Positions 23,262 to 36,000 of a DNA stretch of 64,000 nucleotides are shown piece after piece. The notes under the pieces were generated by a model. The model did no database searches, had not been told where the DNA came from, and saw only the letters and a program-made list of their open reading frames with translations. The stretch lies in contig OX422185.1 of assembly GCA_949130485.1 (NCBI GenBank), forward strand, positions 10,011,118 through 10,075,117, written 5' to 3'. Made by a program: the position numbers and the translations under genes. The stretch's first letter is position 1; each line of letters starts with the position of its first letter. The stretch is from Agelas oroides (taxonomy: Eukaryota > Porifera > Demospongiae > Agelasida > Agelasidae).

Positions 23262-23290
23262 TAACCCTAGCCCTAACCCTAACCCTTAAC
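23262..23290. repeat. Short telomere-like CCCTAA tract
   Basis: About four degenerate CCCTAA units directly after the LINE A-rich tail. Weaker traces of the same motif are near 37367 and 40950. Too short to call a telomere. Confidence 0.7.
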
Positions 23291-24746
23291 CATTTAGCCA
23301 ATGAGCCGCTTCAGACGGCCACCGTGCTGTAAGGTCTTAACCTACGGCAGCGCGCGACAGATTATAATAAGGTGCGCGAGAGATTACAAACAGTTATTAC
23401 AGTGACGTAACCGGAAACAGTTTCAAACAGGGTGAACTTAGACTATACCATCACAGTACCAACAGGCACAGTATGTACCCTATAGCAGCAAGAAGTGGAC
23501 GTGGGTTGCTGTCAACTTACTGCTTTGACGTAGGAGCTTCAGCCATTTTATGCGGTGGGTCAAACTGGACTGCTCAAACACGACGAACACAAAAACTGAG
23601 GGACCGGAGAGTTTGGGGCGAGGGTAAAATTAATACAGTGCTCTGAAGAAAGAGAACAAGACTGTCTTAACTCGACCGTTTGATACAGCTACCTGCATGA
23701 ATATTTTATCATACGAAGTAGACTACACAATACGAAGTAGACTACACTAAGTAGACTATATACACAATACCATTTTAACAGTACAGTGCATGTGGTGCAT
23801 ATGTGACACTCATGTGCACACCCTGTTATAGCTACACATGCTTGTTATGCTTCCCTATATAAAAAATAAATTTTCATATATGGAATTTTTAAATGAGCGC
23901 ATACTTCCTGCATGTAATAATGTATGTGCGCGCGCGCCGTTTGTAGTGCGTCTCGCACACGTCGCACTTTACAAGCTTACCGCACCTCCGCCATAGCGTT
24001 TTATGATGCAACAGGCACACTCATGCAGAGGAACGAACGCTACTCTGCATGCATGAGGATGCTCTCAAGCAGCATAACTGTTTGGTAGTTTTCGGGTACA
24101 TATAAAAAACCTTCAACCAGTGGCTGCTCTGAGCCCGTAACACCGTTCGTCCCAATGCATAGTTCACACGTATTACAATTACCCTGCAAGTGTCTCGCGT
24201 GGGAATGACGCCCGCTATGTCTGCGGTGTACTACGCGCCTGCTTGAGGGGTCTCTCGAGCGGACGTATTAGACAGGGAGGGCTCCAGCGTGGGCCAAGTT
24301 ATGACTAGTGTACATATGAATTTTTGTGGAGGTTCTGCAGTTGTTGGATTTCACTGCCCACACTCATTAGCTAGCTTCTGCACTTTGGGTGCCGTAGTAA
24401 CTGTTTGCGGTTTATTTTGCGGGGTGTTACTATAACACTGACAGAAAGGGTGTTAGAAAATGTGTTAGAGGTAACAATTAGCAACTTTATCCAATACCTA
24501 GTGTCTGACATGACTAACAAGCATACACATCCACCTAAAGTCCTTACGTACTACAAACCAGATGTTGAAATTTCATGTTCCAGACTGAAGTACCATGGGG
24601 AGACAAGCTATATACCATAAATGTAGTGCAGAATGATACTACAGTCATGTATCTTGTCTTCCTGTGGAGGGAGTGGGAAAGATGGAATCCAATGAGATGT
24701 GTGAGGGGGTTAACTTTATAGTCTTGTAATCTGAATTACATTACAA
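23291..24746. other. No gene recognised
   Basis: Between the LINE and the Gypsy element. It contains a short GC-alternating patch (GCGCGCGCC, near 23932) and ordinary unique-looking sequence; no frame has family motifs. Confidence 0.6.
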
Positions 24747-24751
24747 ACTCC

Positions 24752-25006
24752 TGTAGTATAGTGACAATTATTAGCACTAGTTATCACATGTTTTTAGTTA
24801 TGTACATTTTCCTTATGCAGTATTATGCTAATGTGCTAGTATTAGAACTGTCAAGTGTTGTTGTGTTATGTATTCTCACCCTTATGTGTAATATTTAATC
24901 TTAGAGTCTTTGTGTATATAAACATTGTATTTGTGCTGTTGTATAGAGAGAGATATGGAGTTGCGAGTTTAATAATACAGTTATTTACGAACCCGAAGTT
25001 ATCACA
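24752..25006 (+). repeat. Gypsy 5' LTR, 255 bp
   Basis: Begins TGTAGTATAG and ends TTATCACA. Preceded by ACTCC (24747-24751). Followed two bases later by TGGCGACGAGGTCGGGA, the expected position of the primer-binding site. It differs from the 3' LTR at one position that I can see. Confidence 0.95.
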
Positions 25007-25027
25007 ACTGGCGACGAGGTCGGGATC

Positions 25028-28000
25028 ATGGCTCGAGCGATGTTCGGAACACTACAGGAATTTCAACCTGATGTTGAGCCAATCAAGGCATATCTCGAAC
25101 GTGCGAATGTCTTCTTCGAGGCGAACAGTATCGCCTCAGACAAGCGAGTGCCAGTATTGCTAAGTGCGATCGGTCCGAGAATTTACTCTCTCCTGCGAAA
25201 TTTGACCTCACCCGCCTTGCCACACGAGAAGTCTTTCGACGAATTGGCAACTATTCTCCAGTCGCATTTTCAGCCGAAACCGTTACTCATCGCAGAACGA
25301 TTTCATTTTCATCGCCGCGATCAGGCTGCGGACGAGTCGATTGCCGAATACGTCGCTGAGTTACGACGTCTGTCTACGAATTGCGAATTTGGAGCTACCC
25401 TCAACGATGCTCTCCGAGACCGACTCGTTTGTGGAATGCGCAACACAGGTGCGCAGAAGCGCCTACTTGCCGAAGCCGACTTAACCTTCAAGAAGGCTAT
25501 GGAATTATCCCAGGGCATGGAAGCCGCCGAGCAAAACTGCAAAGCTCTCAAGGGTACCGAAGCCGCCGTCAAGAAACTCTCCATTCCCCCGAAGAATTCA
25601 CGGGGAGAGAACAGCGCCACTCCAAAAAGCACATGCTACAGGTGTGGACGAGGTAACCACGATGCTCGAAGTTGTCGTTTCGCCGATGCTACCTGTCACA
25701 AGTGTGGTAAAAAGGGACACATCGCACCCGTTTGTCGTAGCGGAAAGAAGAAACCACAGAGATCTGGATCGCGAAAAAGCAAAGAATCACCCGGAACGAA
25801 ATATGTGGCCACAACCGAGGACGACGGTAGTGCCACCGACGAATTTCAGCTCTACACAATTGGAGCAAAATCAGCGACACGCCCGATCACTGTTGACGTT
25901 CAAGTTAATGGAAAGCAACTGCCGATGGAAGTAGACACGGGAGCCGCCCTTTCCATCATCTCGGAACGGACGTGGAAAACGTATCTCGCTGGCATCACGC
26001 TGAAGAAAGCCGATGTAGTTCTGAAGACGTACACCAACGAGCGCATGACAGTGATGGGAGAATTGTTGGTGCAGGTCGCGTACAAGCAGCAGTGTGAACA
26101 GCTGCCCATTGTCGTCGTCGCTGGAGACGGGCCCAGTCTGTTAGGCAGGAACTGGTTGAAGCACATCCGTCTCGACTGGAACTCCATCTGCACCGTAACC
26201 CGTGCTGATGAAGAAGGGAGCTTGAAATCACTTCTACGCGCACATGAAGAGATCTTCAAAGATGAGTTGGGGACCGTGCGTTCACTGCAAGCCACACTCC
26301 ATGTGAGACCAGAGGCTCGTCCGAAATTTTTCAAGCCTCGAACCGTGCCGTTTGCTATTAAGGGAGCCATCGAGCAAGAGTTGGATCGTCTAGAAGCCAA
26401 CGGAGTCATCCGGAAGGTGACACACAGCGAATGGGCCGCGCCGATTGTGCCGGTGCCGAAAAAGGACGGCAAGTTTCGCATATGTGGGGACTACAAGGTG
26501 ACTATAAACCAAGCCCTTGATGTGGACCAATACCCCTTACCAAAACCAGAGGATCTCTTTGCAACGCTGGCTGGAGGAAAAACATTTTCCAAACTAGATC
26601 TTTCGCAGGCCTACCAGCAGCTCAGGCTTGACGAAGAATCCGCAAAGTACGTCACCGTCAATACACACCGTGGATTGTATCGCTACAATCGCTTGCCTTT
26701 CGGGATTGCCTCTGCTCCAGCACTTTTCCAGAAGTTGATGGACACTGTCCTGCAAGGAATCCCCCATGTCATTTGTTATATTGACGACATTCTTGTCACG
26801 GGAGTGAACAATGCAGACCATCTCCGCAATCTAGCATCGGTGCTGCAACAGTTGCAGCACTACGGATTCCGGTTGAAGAAAGACAAGTGTGAATTTCTCA
26901 TGCCCACTGTGGAATACCTTGGACACCGAATTGATGCTGAAGGTCTACATGCAATGCCCAGCAAGCTACAGGCAATTGTGCAAGCACCAGCCCCCAAGAA
27001 TGTACAAGAACTACGATCATTTCTGGGGCTACTCAACTATTATGGAAAGTTCATCCCAAACTTAGCCTCTCTCATACAGCCACTGAACAATCTATTGCAA
27101 CACAATCGGAAGTGGAAATGGACCACTGCATGCAACAAGGCATTCCAGGAGGCTAAAGAAGGATTATCCTCATCACAAGTCCTTGTCCATTATGACCCAG
27201 CATCGCCACTCACCCTAGCAGGAGATGCTTCTGCCTATGGAATTGGAGCTGTCATTTCACATACCATGCCTGATGGCACTGAACGTCCAATTGCCTTTGC
27301 CTCTCGTTCTCTGTCTCCCAGTGAACGCAACTATGCCCAGCTTGAAAAAGAGGCTCTATCACTCATTTTTGGTGTGAAAAAGTTTCACCAGTACTTGTAT
27401 GGCCGCAAGTTTACACTTGTTACGGACCACAAGCCTCTCACTGCCATTTTGGGAGCTAAGAAGGACATACCTTCACTTGCAGCTGCTAGACTACAGCGTT
27501 GGGCTGTACTTCTGTCTGCATATCAGTATGAAATCCAATTCAAGTCAACCTCTGATCATGCAAATGCTGATGGCCTTTCCCGCTTGCCATTGTCAGACTC
27601 AAAGGAAGCAAGTGTTGTGTGCTCATCTGAGCCAAGTGTGTTCAACATTTCCCAGATTGAGTCACTCCCAGTAACAGCTGCTCAGGTGGAAGCTGCCACC
27701 CGTACTGACCCCATTCTCAGTAAGGTTCTGCATTACACCAAACAGGGATGGCCACGCACACAGCAAAGCATGGAAGCTTTGAAGCCATTCCGTCAGCGAA
27801 GTCAAGAACTGACAGTGGAGGGAGGATGCCTGCTGTGGGGAATGCGGGTAGTCATTCCAAAGAAGTTACAGGGTCAGATCCTCCAGGAGCTTCGCGGATG
27901 AAAAGCTCAGCAAGAAGCTATTTCTGGTGGCCAGGTCTCGACAAAGAGATTGAGAACCTGTCAAGGTCGTGTTTAGCATGCCAGAGTGTTCGCCATGCAC

Positions 28001-28947
28001 CTGCTATAGCTCCTCTTCACCCATGGGTATGGCCCTCGAGACCATGGCAACGCATCCATGTGGACTTTGCGGGACCCTTCTTGGGCAAGTCATTTTTGGT
28101 GGTAGTGGACGCTCATTCAAAGTGGCCAGAAGTTTTTGAGATGTCGAGTACCACTGCATCCAAGACAATAGCCACCCTTCGACATCTATTTGCAGCCTAT
28201 GGTCTTTCTGAACAACTTGTATCAGATAATGGCCCTCAGTTTGTTTCAGAAGAGTTCCAAACCTTTATGAAACAGAATGGTGTTAAGCACATTCGATGCG
28301 CACCTTATCACCCCTCTTCTAATGGAGCTGCCGAACGGTTCATTCAAACCTTCAAGCAAGCCATGAAAGCAAGTGAGAAGGATGGACATTCAGTCTCTCA
28401 CCGGTTAGCAAATTTCCTGATGACTTATCGCTCTACACCACACACAACCACGAATGTTGCACCGTGTACACTGTTTCTGCAACGGGAAATCAGGACACGA
28501 TTCCACCTTCTCCAACCTGATCCTGAACGAAGAGTATGTGCAAAGCAAGCAGAGCAAGTGACCCATCATGATCAGCATGCTAAGCAGCGATCATTTCAAG
28601 TTGGTCAAAAAGTCATGGTAAAGAACATGCGCCCAGGACCTGACTGGATCCCAGGAGTCATTGCTCAACAACTTGGACCAGTGTCATTCCTAGTTGATGT
28701 CGAATCAGGTCTTAGATGGAAGCGCCATATCGACCATATCCGAGAACTGGCAGACATACCTAATTCTCAGACATCTGATGATACTGATGCTTTCGTACCA
28801 CCCTCTCTGACCAGTGCATCAGACAATCAAGGTCAAGCACTTGTTCCACAGTTTGCCTTGACACCATCAGTCGCACAAAGTGAAGACTCAAATCAAAGTT
28901 CACGTTATCCCTCTCGTATTCGTCAGCCACCTGATAGACTCATGTGA
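25028..28947 (+). pseudogene. Gypsy gag-pol polyprotein, broken in the integrase zinc-finger region
   Basis: Frame 1 (25028-27901): gag, two CCHC knuckles (CYRCGRGNHDARSC and CHKCGKKGHIAPVC, residues about 203-236), aspartic protease (VDTGAALSI, about 302), reverse transcriptase (FSKLDLSQAYQQL, YIDDILVTG at about 583) and RNase H (GDASAYGIGAVIS, about 730). Frame 2 (to 28947): integrase with SYFWWPGL, the CxxC half of the zinc finger (CLACQS), core aspartates in VDFAGPF and SDNGPQF, and the catalytic glutamate in NGAAERF. At about 27898 the frame changes and the expected His-x3-His half of the integrase finger is missing, so this looks like a small deletion and not only a frame slip. Gag and pol share one frame without a stop between them. 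Confidence 0.92.
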
Positions 28948-28982
28948 ACTATGGACAACTCTTCCTTTTGGCAAGGGAGGAG

Positions 28983-29237
28983 TGTAGTATAGTGACAATT
29001 ATTAGCACTAGTTATCACATGTTTTTAGTTATGTACATTTTCCTTATGCAGTATTATGCTAATGTGCTAGTATTAGAACTGTCAAGTGTTGTTGTGTTAT
29101 GTATTCTCACCCTTATGTGTAATATTTAATCTTAGAGTCTTTGTGTATATAAACATTGTATTTGCGCTGTTGTATAGAGAGAGATATGGAGTTGCGAGTT
29201 TAATAATACAGTTATTTACGAACCCGAAGTTATCACA
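28983..29237 (+). repeat. Gypsy 3' LTR, 255 bp
   Basis: Same limits as the 5' copy, followed by the ACTCC duplication. The only difference seen is C in place of T in TTTGCGCTG. Confidence 0.95.
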
Positions 29238-29242
29238 ACTCC

Positions 29243-30014
29243 CACATCATTAACTCTCCTACAAAGATTCCTGTGGCATAACCCCTTGCTACCTTCACTT
29301 CGCCATGCAGGATATCTGATGGCAGTGGTAACTGCCTCCACTACATGTGTAGCCTTGTTCAAAAGTCTTTACATAATCCTTCTCTCATCTCCCAGACAAA
29401 GCAACTTTTCACTGACCTACATAGCCACAGTCATCCCAGAACAACTATCTACTGTTGTCATCCTCACAAGCCACTTGTGAAGAAGATAAGTAGGCAAACT
29501 CAAACCTTTCTCAATATTGCCTTGTAAAGGTTCTTGAGATTTTCATCCTGGACAGCTTCAAGTTTGCTCCTTAAACTAAAAACATTTCATGTTGTTGCTG
29601 CTGTCCTAATGAGCTCTAACTGTGTTTATGTAAGATCACTGCATGCTGCTCCTCCAATTGCAATTTTACCAAATGTAAGTGTAACTTGGAACTTGAACAC
29701 CCCCTCCGTCCGTTTCCATCAGAATTGTGTCTTCCTACCAACTTGTTTCTGTAACCATGTCCAACATACAGTATGCAGAGAAGCGTACAGATAATGCCTA
29801 TAATTATAGGTCTGAACTACTATGTTATCCCACTGTGTTCTGGAACAGTTCAAATCAGGTTCACAAGCAAAAACATAATAAGGCATTGTAATCTGAAATG
29901 CTGCAGCTATGTATCTCTATGTTATGCTGATTAGCAAGACATGCATTAATGGTTACACTTGCTCCAACCATCATCATAACATAACAATATGTGTAGTAAA
30001 TGTCAATAAGAACG
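29243..30014. other. No gene recognised; 3' flank of TPRKB
   Basis: AT-rich sequence between the Gypsy insertion and the last TPRKB exon. It probably contains the TPRKB 3' untranslated region (minus strand). No family motifs. Confidence 0.6.
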
Positions 30015-33000
30015 CTATGTTACATCTTTTATGACCATTCTGGTGACTACAGAGTTCTCAAGCGAGCTGATTGATCTTTCTTCAGGAAAAACCTTGTAGA
30101 GCTGGATGGGAACAAAGTTCAAAATAAATTAAAGTTACACGGAATTCTGACAATATAAGTGTGTGTTTTGGTGGGTGCACAAGATGCTTGGCAGATGCTG
30201 CTATGTGAGTGTCAGCATACTGTACATAACTATGCATATACACATTCTGAGGAAGGCAGCAATAGTAGATAAACAAAGTGTTGAACTTCTATAATTTATA
30301 CTCAGCAATTATTGTATTTAGTTTTATAAGGTTAAGGTCTGACTGTCAGCATGTTAAAAAACTGAGCCTGCACCTTGCACTTCATGCTCGCTGCCCCCCC
30401 CCCCCCCCCCCCCCCATTGAACATGCCAGCTTGGTATCCGCTTCGGCTGGATCCCTGGCAGCTCAGCCTTAAGTACTCGAACTCAGCTACTGAGTTGCCA
30501 AGTGACTCAGTAGATCAGTTGGTTAAGCATGGCAGGCCATTTGCCAGGCCGCGGGTTCGAGTCCCTCCCTGAGTCACGGTCATTTTTCCCTTCTTTCTTT
30601 CTTGCCTTTATTTCTCACCTTTCTTTCTCACTGACTTTGACTTAGGCTAAGGTCTGACTGTCAGGTCTGGACCATGTTAAACATCTGAGCCTTATGCGCC
30701 TCGCACTTCGCGCTCACCGCACCCCCCCCCCCCCCCCAGTTCCTTGCGATGTTACACGCAAGGTCGGCAATCACGATGACTACTACAGCTTTCTGCAAGA
30801 ACAGCAGCTTTGCTGAATGTGTACTATGGGAAATAAGCGGCCCCTGTGTTGATACTAAGCTGAGAGGCATCGAAGGAACTTACATTGTCAGTGGTGGTGG
30901 CAGGGATGACCACAAGATCGGCACTGTGGAACGGAAAGGTATGACTTGCGAAACTAGAGTGTACATGCTTACGAACACACTCAATGACAGAGCTAAACCA
31001 AAAGCTCACTAAAAGCATGCCCAGCTCTAGAAGACACTCACTATGGGGTGTTTACACGAGGGAAAAATACCTATGCATGAAATTTGGGGTCAAAGAGGGG
31101 AGAGGGTGTTTGCTCGAGGGGGAAGCATTTTCAGGAGCTTACGGTTTCCCAAAGCACTTGGCAGGACTATCAGTGTTACAGAATACATCAAGGTTTGGTT
31201 GTGTGAGGTGAGGACAATACTGAGCACTGTTACAGTGGACTACTACAAGTTCTCAGTTACCAAGATAGCCAAAATACGTAACCTCCACTCCACAAAGTTT
31301 ACATACACACATACAACCTGCTTTCTGGTTATTGTGTAATACCACCCGCTGGGTTGTAGCAGTTGTAATTTGGACACTGTGCACTCAAAAAGGTTGAGTA
31401 TATACATAAACACAGTAACAGATTTGTGGTAGTCCTGGGTAGAAATGGAACAGTATTCCATAGTATATTGTATTACCACATCGGATATTGATGCATCTAC
31501 AGAGTATGCACGAGCCCAGAAGTTTAGTGATACAGCTCTTCAAACATGGTAATGCGATCAAAATATGGGACGGAGTAATACTGGAGCAGTGCCACACAAC
31601 TGTTGCCTTTTATAGACATACCAAACATTGTACTGAAGTGGCATTTCTACTCACCTTCTGAATGCCATCCTCATCATGTATTGATGTCAGCATGTCCAGG
31701 GGAGCTACCTCCCCATCCACACGGTTTACTAGATCTTCAACCTATAGGGAAGGAATGGGAGAGAGAATGTGAGAGGAAAGATATTACATCCCAAGATGCA
31801 AGAAAAAGGATTTACACAATATAATATCAGGGCCGGAGTATAACTCACATACCCCAAGAAAGCAACAGATACCCTATGCAAGTGCATAATTTTAAGTGCC
31901 ATGATGCACCTAACATGTCAATAAAACTTTTGCTCAATAACAAGCATGAGACAGTGGTGCTAAATGACAAAAACTATAAAAGGTCTCCATGTTTGCTCCT
32001 GCGTTACTGGCCATGTACTATGAGAAATCAGTAGTGCCACTCCTCATACTAAGGCAAAAGGCATCAAAGTAACTTGCATAGTGAGTGGTGACACAGGACA
32101 ACCTGCCTAAGCTCATACTGGCAGTAACAAACAACAGTGGCCTGTGAACGAGGCTAGTAGTTCCGTGTGTACACTTTAAGGCTCTATGACAAAAGCTCAC
32201 TAAAATCATTCATAGAAGATGCTCAATATTAAGGGGCGTTTAAAGCAGTGAAAATTACCTGTGTAAGAACTTGTGGGGAGGGGGGGATGACATTCTTGAA
32301 GGGGGAGTATTATTGAAAGCTTATGGTATTTAAAGCCTGTACAAATGATTATGCGGTCAAAACCCTGATGGTGAAGCAGCAAGTCACTTAGTAAACGTTA
32401 ACTAGCATTGAACTCTCAAATCACCGGGAGCATCTTGGGGTGTGGTTGAGACTTGTAGGGAAGGAAAGAAAAAGAGAAAAAGAAAGGGAAGTGGAGAGAG
32501 GGAGGGGAAAAAAAAAGAGGGGAAGGGGAGAAATGCAGGAGAAAGAGGGAGGGGAGTGAGGAATGAAGGAAGGGAAGGAGGCAAAAGGGGAGGAGAGGGT
32601 CAGAGGTTAGAGAGGAATGAAGGAAGGGAAGGAGGCAAAAAGGGAGGAGAGGGTCAGAGGTTAGAGAGGAATGAAGGAAGGGAGGGCAGATGGGAGAGCT
32701 AGGTAGGTGGAAGAGAGGAGAAGGTAGGTAGGGGGCCATAATCATTCTTGGAAAATGGGAACTGTTGATCAATAACCTTCAATCTCATCACATGGCCAAG
32801 AACAGAACTCTCAATTTTACAAAATCGGTTAAATAGAACATAAGGAATGTTCCAGAACACGTAATATAATGATGGATAACATATATAATAACTATGATGT
32901 AATATTACATAAATGGATAAACCTCAGTCTAATTATATTCACAACACTCCCACTTAATTAGTGAGGTTGATCAGTCCCATCATCTGTCTCAGTCTCTCAA

Positions 33001-36000
33001 AGCGTTCCTTGCTCAGTGGTTTCGTCAATAGATCGGCTATCATTACGTCAGTCGGACAGTACTCAATTTCGATGATACCTTCTTCAATTGCTTCCCGAAC
33101 ATAGTGAAATCGTATGTTGATGTGCTTGGTACGGGCATATCCTTTGGCCACTAAGCGAGCCTTGAAACGCTCAATATGTCCATTCTCCCCGTACTTCACC
33201 TTGAATACCCACTTGCAGGGAATGGCTTCTCTGTCGGAGGACAACTCCACCAGGTCCCAAGTCTGGTTTTGCAGCAACGAGCTGTACTCTGAGTCAGCAG
33301 CAGCCTTCCATTTGTCTGCTTCGTCACTTGAGAGAGCTTCTTCGATCGTTTTGGGCTCAAGAACTTGAGCTGCCCTACAGGCCAAGTGATCAACTGTTGC
33401 TACGTCCACGTAGTCATCAAACCCAAATCGGACTGGTTGCCTCCTCATTCGTGAGGATTGACGCACATGCTGTCGCTGAGCATCTTCACTGATGCTTGGG
33501 TTCTGTTCTGGTTCAGAATCCAGATCTATGGTTGCTTGCTGACTCGGATTGTTGATGTTGAAGCTCATTTCATTAAATACAACATCTCTTCTCTTGACAA
33601 CCCTCCGTGTTTCCTCATCAAGCAGTCTGTATCCCTTTGAGTCCCTGCAGTAGCCGACGAATCGGTACTTCTGTGCCTTCTTGTCTAGTTTCCGACGTTG
33701 TGAGTCCGGAATATGTGCGTAGGCTATGCACCCAAATACCCTGAGGCGACTAACATCAGGTTTCCTACTATACCATTTTTCATATGGTGTCATGTCTTCT
33801 CTGAGGGCAGATGATGTAGATCTGTTTCTGACATACACAGCTGTAGCCACAGCCTCAGCCCAGTAACTGCTTGGAAGATTCGCATGTGACATCATGGCTC
33901 GAGCAGATTCCATAATGGTCCTGTTCATACGCTCAGCAACTCCGTTCTGCTCTGGAGTGTATGGGATGGTGAGTTGATGCTTGATCCCTTTGGACTTCAG
34001 GTAAGCTTCAAACTCCTTAGATACATACTCGCCGCCGTTGTCCGTCCTCAGAGTTCCAATGTATTGTTCACTTTCATTAGTGGTACTAGCTTCAAATTCT
34101 TTGAACTTCTCAAACACTTCAGATTTGCCATACATGAAGTAGACAGCACAACACCGGGAGTAGTCATCTATGAACGAGACAAAATAGCGTTTTCCCCCGA
34201 GCGATTCGTCCATGGGTCCACACACATCACTGTGAACTAGCTGAAGCTTCCTGCTCGAGCAGTGACTTTCTCCCACTGACTTGAATGGTTGACAATGCAT
34301 TTTACCCTCCACACACCCCTCACAGAAGGACAGTTGTGCTTCTTTGGGCAACTTCTTTCCAGTGACCATTTCCTTCTGAGAGAGGTCAATCAGATATTTG
34401 GAATTCACATGTCCAAGACGCTGATGCCACAAATCAGCGCTGTGTTCACAGGCTGCACTTGCTTGTTCTGTTACCGGCAGTACAGGCTCACAGTTGAGAT
34501 GATACAAGCTTCCATTCAACGATCCCATGCCACGAAGGTTACCCTCCCTGTTCCTTATCCAACATTTCGAAGAGCCAAACTTGACTAGGTTTCCCTGTTG
34601 TGCTGCAGCTATGACTGAGAATAAATTACACGCCAGCTTGGGTACGTAAAGCACCTTGTGCATTTTTGCTCGCCTCAGGTCACTCACTTTGAACTGCATG
34701 GTTAAGCAGACACTTCCAGTTCCGACGGCGTCAACCACTCTCCCGTCCCCAAGCCCAACTTTCTCTGGTGTGTCAAACTCTCGATAGTCATGAAGTAAAT
34801 GCTTCTGGAATGTCATGTGACTAGTTGCACCTGAGTCTATGATCCACTTCTCTCGATTAGGTGTGGTTCCAGACATAGGGAATGCGTATTCATACTCATC
34901 TTCCTCAGTACATTGCTCGGCCGCAGAGGCCTTGTGGGATTTGTCAGCGGGTCTATTCTTTGGACAAAAACGACGAATGTGACCGACCTCTTGGCAATCC
35001 CAGCATACCGGTTGTCTTCGGGGTCTGTATCCTCCTTTACTATAGAGAGCAGAGTCAGGTGAGGAATCAGGCTTCAAGGCATCCTTCCGTTTTTGTTCTT
35101 CATGAACAAGTGCCTGCTGTACGAAGTCCAGGCTGACATCATCAACACGAGCTTCTAATGCAGTCACGATAGTCGAATAGGTGGGTGGCAGGCTGCCTAG
35201 AAGGGTTACCACCTGGTCTTCCTCTGATATAGCTGTTCCAATTGATGCCAATTTGTCTGTTAGCTCTTTCATCTCTTTCAGATGTGCCTCCATAGACGTA
35301 TCTTCCTTCATTTCCTTACGAAAGTACTTCTTCTTCAGGAACAGCTTGTTAGCGAGTGTCCCGCGCTCGAAATGGCTGCGAAGCGTGTCCCAAACATCTC
35401 TGGGAGACTCACAGGAGGTGACGAGATACAGTTGAGGGGTACTGATGGCCATTACGATCGTCGAGAGAGCCTTCTGGGAGTTGTCACGAAATGTTCTCTG
35501 GGCGGCGTCTGTGGCCCCTTCCGCTAGAACTTCAGTTCCATCAACGTATTTCCAGAGTCCCTTGGACAACAAGTAGTGTCGCATCTGAAACTTCCAGGTA
35601 ATCCAATTGGAGCTACCAAGCTTGTCGATTGACCACTTGTCGGTTCCCATTCTCACTGTTAAACTACGAAACACAGTCTCAATACACAAGTGGTTTAATC
35701 TAGCAGCGGCTCAAAGGCGCCTTCTGGGCCCATAACCTGTTGATCAATAACCTTCAATCTCATCACATGGCCAAGAACAGAACTCTCAATTTTACAAAAT
35801 CGGTTAAATAGAACATAAGGAATGTTCCAGAACACGTAATATAATGATGGATAACATATATAATAACTATGATGTAATATTACATAAATGGATAAACCTC
35901 AGTCTAATTATATTCACAACAGGAACTACATCTACAAGCTTGGCCAGCTGAATGAAAACAGTAATCACTAGTCTAGGTGGCAATTGAATTGTAATTTGTA

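Larger units (their letters stand above)
24752..29237 (+). mobile_element. Ty3/Gypsy LTR retrotransposon, complete insertion
   Basis: Two 255-bp LTRs, a 5-bp target-site duplication ACTCC (24747-24751 and 29238-29242), a primer-binding site, a gag-pol frame and a purine-rich tract (GGCAAGGGAGGAG) before the 3' LTR. Near-identical LTRs mark a recent insertion, even though pol is disrupted near 27900. Confidence 0.95.
32763..35921 (-). mobile_element. Ty1/Copia retrotransposon, complete insertion lacking RT
   Basis: Two LTRs that look identical and a 5-bp duplication GGAAC (32758-32762 and 35922-35926). The primer-binding site next to the 5' LTR reads GGTTATGGGCCCAG, the same sequence used by Drosophila copia, which primes with a half initiator tRNA-Met. 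Total length is 3.16 kb, about 1.2 kb less than expected. It is inserted in TPRKB intron 3, in the same orientation as that gene. Confidence 0.95.

Noticed and set aside
32416-32772. Open frames in the AG-rich tract
   Set aside because: Low-complexity sequence open on both strands.
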